A stretch of 64,000 nucleotides of DNA from the NCBI GenBank assembly GCA_026724425.1, contig JAIUCV010000018.1, positions 2,165,596 to 2,229,595 on the forward strand, read 5' to 3'. Position numbers and translations under genes: made by a program. How positions within the stretch are numbered: position 1 is the stretch's first letter; each line of letters begins with the position of its first letter. The notes beneath the pieces were generated by a model. That model was not told the origin of the DNA, did no database searches, and saw only the letters and a program-made list of their open reading frames with translations. This document shows positions 60,994 to 64,000 of the stretch, one piece after another. Origin of the DNA: Erythrophleum ivorense (taxonomy: Eukaryota; Streptophyta; Magnoliopsida; Fabales; Fabaceae).

Positions 60994-63900
60994 TGTAACG
61001 CTCGGTACATTGTAAAAATACTGAAATGGGCCAGTTTGAAAAGTAAGCTCCCTGAGATGAGTGATTTAAGGACAAATAAAATTTGGATAAGATTTTAAAT
61101 AATAGAAAATAAGGATTTGAGCCTTGAGTTTCCCAGAAACTGGGGTCAGAGTGATTCAAAAAATTTGCCGAAAAGCTAGTAACATTTTCGTAAATAAGTG
61201 TAATTTTAGAAAAGCACCTAGGAGGGCTTTGTAAACAAAAATTTTGAGTTTTCCAGGGTTCTCAGAGGCCCCAAAAACCATGGGAAGCCCCGGGACCAGT
61301 AAAGCCCCTCTGGTGTACTCTTTCTAATGTCGGTTGACCCAAACTTTGATCGATTCGTTCAGAAAGGTTTTAGCTTCGGTTTGAGTGATTCCAAAGGCAT
61401 TTTATTAAATTGGGAATCTAAATTTTATGATGAAAAAGACAGTTCTAAAAAAGGAACTAAAACAAAGCCAAACTGAAAATGCCATTGCGAAGGGCGAAAT
61501 TAGAAACAATTTTAAAAAAGAAGTTTCTTTCTTCTTTATATGCCATGTTCTTTCTCTCCTCTCTAAGATTGACTTGCTTCTGCCCATTTTCAGAGGAAAA
61601 CTCCAGCTTCTTAGGCGCACAAGAGGAGGAAGATTTTGGAGGAAGAAATTCAAGAAAAATGTAAGAAGCTTTAAGAAATTCCATATCCTTCCTTTTTGAA
61701 ACTTGCTCCTCTCCTCTCAAGCTTTTTTTCTATGGTTTTAATGGAGACCTTGGTGCTATTTTGAGGGCAGAACAGAGGGGGAAATTTTGAAATTTGAAGA
61801 AGTAAGCCAAGTAAAGGAAGAGCCTTCTTGGAAGAGCTTAATTCAAGGTACTTTCCATGCAAGATGTTGCTTCTTTTTCCTTAGTTCTTTTCCCATATTT
61901 TAGCCAAAACAGACCCAAGGAGAGGGAAGGGTTTTTGTTCAAGAACCATCAAGAATTAGTGAGATTAAGTTAGAGGAAGATGGAAGATGCCAAGAAATTC
62001 CAAGGAAATCCATAAAACTAGAAGTTGGAAAAGTTTAGAGCACTTAAGGGGATTGTAAAAATTGATTTAATCCATAAGTTCCCTTGGCTATTTAAGTGTT
62101 TCCTTGACCTCCTACAACTCTTAACAACCTTCCTAAATGGTTCCCCCATCAAGGAAAAATCAAGAAGCCATTAAATCCCATTTATGCTCTAGGTTTCGGC
62201 CAAGTAGGGATGGCATAGTTAAGGAGAGTTATAAATTTTTTCAAACCCATTTTTGAGTCATATATGATGAATAAATGTGAGGGGAAGCCTTGGAAAAAAT
62301 TTAGGAACCTTAGAGAATGAGTTGGTACTTTAGGTTCCATATTATGACCTAAAGAAGCAACATGATATTAGACCTTTTGTTTTAATAATGTGATGACTCC
62401 AAGAGGCTTAAAAGGAGTCAAGAATCATATTTGAAAAGAAAGAATGGAGGCTAGAATGTAATTGAGGGATGTTGCTTCCTTAGGTGCCTTTATGGACTAT
62501 AATAAGGTTTATAGGATAACCTAGTGTCTAAGCAAGTAGTGTAACTTTAGAAATTGTTTCAGGAACCTCATCAGCTTCCTTAAATAATGTCCAAGCCAAG
62601 AGGAACCTTCCCCACACTTTTGCGGGTGTGTAGCCGAAAAGAGGAGCTTAAATTTAAAGGGAAAAGTGTGTGAATTTGTGCAAGGTAGCTCTATCCACCT
62701 TTTCTCATGTATGGATGTGTATTTAGCTTGTTTTAGAATGTGTGTATGTGTATTTTTAAGCTATGAAAAGTATGCTAGCATGCCTTTATATGCCATGATC
62801 CTTGATGCCATGTTATTTTTCTAATGAGTCCAAGATGTTTGTACGAGTTTACTTGAGTGTGGAGAGGCCAAGAACTCTTCCTTTTGGTGAGGATGAGCCA
62901 AGAACCCTTGAGCTTGGTTGAGACAAAGCAAAGAGTCTCCTAAAAGTAAAGTGGGTTCCCAAGAGTATGGTTGAGTCCAAAGTGTTTAAAGAATGGGTGA
63001 GGCAAGTCCAAAATCCATGAGGAAAAGTGTGAGGCCAATCCAAACACTTGGTGAGCTCTTGAATGTCTTGTATGATGTGTTCATATGCCAAGCTTGCTTT
63101 TTAAATGTATATGACTTCTATTTTCTCCATGCATACATTTTTAAGGCTTGCTTTGCATATATTATGTATGATTAAATGGGAGATGAACTATTGGGATTCT
63201 TTGAATCTCATCCCCTCCTCTTCAATGATCTAATATGCGAGGTAGACTAAGTAGCTATGGTGAAGGGAGCCAACAACCATGAAAGAAAGAGATTGACAAG
63301 CCTAGGCCTAACTTTCATTCCTTTTGAATCCATAATGATGTTTCGCGAAGTATATGATGTTGTAAATGTACCATGACCCTTGGACATGTATAAATACACT
63401 ATTATGTGATGTTTATATATATGAATATGATGTATGACCTTTAGCATATGTTTTAAGTATGTAATGTCAAAATATGAGAATTGAAAGTTTGATAGATATG
63501 TGTATAAGTGGGGGTTGAATGGCCAAAATGAGATACATGAGATTTGGGACCATTTGGGCAGCTTACACAAGTCTTAAATGTACTTTTAGACTTGCCCAAA
63601 ATGTACCAAGATAAAGGGAAATCCATTTGACAACTTTGGTACCCTATATGGAGCCAAAATTGACTATTATGGAATCTTATATCACTTTTTGTCCAAATGA
63701 ATTATGAAATTAGGTCTCATTGAGAGCTTTTTGAGAAGCTAAAGATCATAATTTTTGAAGGTCTACAAAATATTTGATAATTTTTTAAAGTTGAAAAAAT
63801 TTATGTTTCTAGTTTGCTGCACTATTCATTTGGTCCAAAATTAAACTCTGTCACCCGAGGCCCAAATGATGTGTAATTGCCATGAAATTTTACTAGACAA

Positions 63901-64000
63901 TCACAGTGACTCGTGCCAACTAGAAGCACCTCATTTGGAGCTCTAAAGAGGGAGATATGAATTTTTGAAGTTTCTATCTAGTATCAGTAAATTTGCTTGA
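60994..64000 (+). mobile_element. Large TGTAACA-type LTR family, copy E (runs off window)
   Basis: Starts TGTAACGCTCGG at 60994 after TCACG (the expected left TSD). It aligns with D and C: GGGCCAGTTTGAAAAGTAAG, GGTTCTCAGAGGCCCC, the diverged minisatellite (62857-63058) and TTGGGATTCTTTGAATCTCA. At least 3007 bp, with the 3' end outside the window. Open frames at 61405-61862 and 63247-63570 have no domains. Confidence 0.85.

Noticed and set aside
1..64000. tRNA or rRNA genes
   Set aside because: I saw no tRNA A/B-box pair or rRNA segment on either strand; the primer-binding-site matches are retroelement sites, not tRNA genes. A tRNAscan-SE run would settle it.

Overview
The window looks like nuclear DNA of a flowering plant, most likely a eudicot. 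It is very AT-rich, has spliced genes with GT/AG introns, and is mostly nested plant transposable elements (Ty1/copia, Ty3/gypsy-type LTRs, a CACTA/En-Spm element, a LINE remnant, foldback elements). I cannot name the species. There is no sign of bacterial genes, operons or CRISPR.

Two host genes can be supported. At the left edge (257-3836, + strand) are the last two coding exons of a SEC23-type COPII coat protein, separated by a 3.3-kb intron that carries nested foldback elements. At 19501-22273 (- strand) is a complete three-exon gene for SDH6, the plant-specific small subunit of mitochondrial complex II, with a likely extra intron in its 5' UTR. No other host gene is convincing; most other open frames are chance or transposon debris.

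Layout: 1-4100 SEC23 3' end. 4980-7700 old LTR-like sequence with an internal duplication. 9270-13580 a decayed + strand copia element. 14990-17090 a 230-bp tandem duplication whose second copy is split by a 1620-bp solo LTR with a target-site duplication (TSD). 19320-23060 SDH6. 24504-31500 a decayed - strand copia element split inside reverse transcriptase by a 2.7-kb LTR (TSD CTTAT). 31988-34104 an unclassified block with many G-box motifs. 35264-36659 a gypsy-type solo LTR (TSD GGAGT). 36999-45464 three more copies of the large TGTAACA...TGTTACA LTR family, the last two in opposite orientations. 45465-55880 a - strand CACTA element (TNP2 and TNPA-like genes, with a 71-bp x 18 minisatellite) split by another large LTR (TSD TTAGG). 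57452-58622 a - strand LTR with adjacent primer binding site. 60820-60993 a decayed tRNA-Asp-type primer binding site and LTR stub. 60994-64000 another large LTR running off the window.

The least explained signal is a recurrent 13-14-bp palindrome (core like CTCGCTATAGCGAG), clustered in three LTRs whose termini differ. Also notable are the absence of any recognisable internal region beside the six large-LTR copies, the CACTA minisatellite, and the cluster of CACGTG/CACGT sites at 32.87-33.88 kb.
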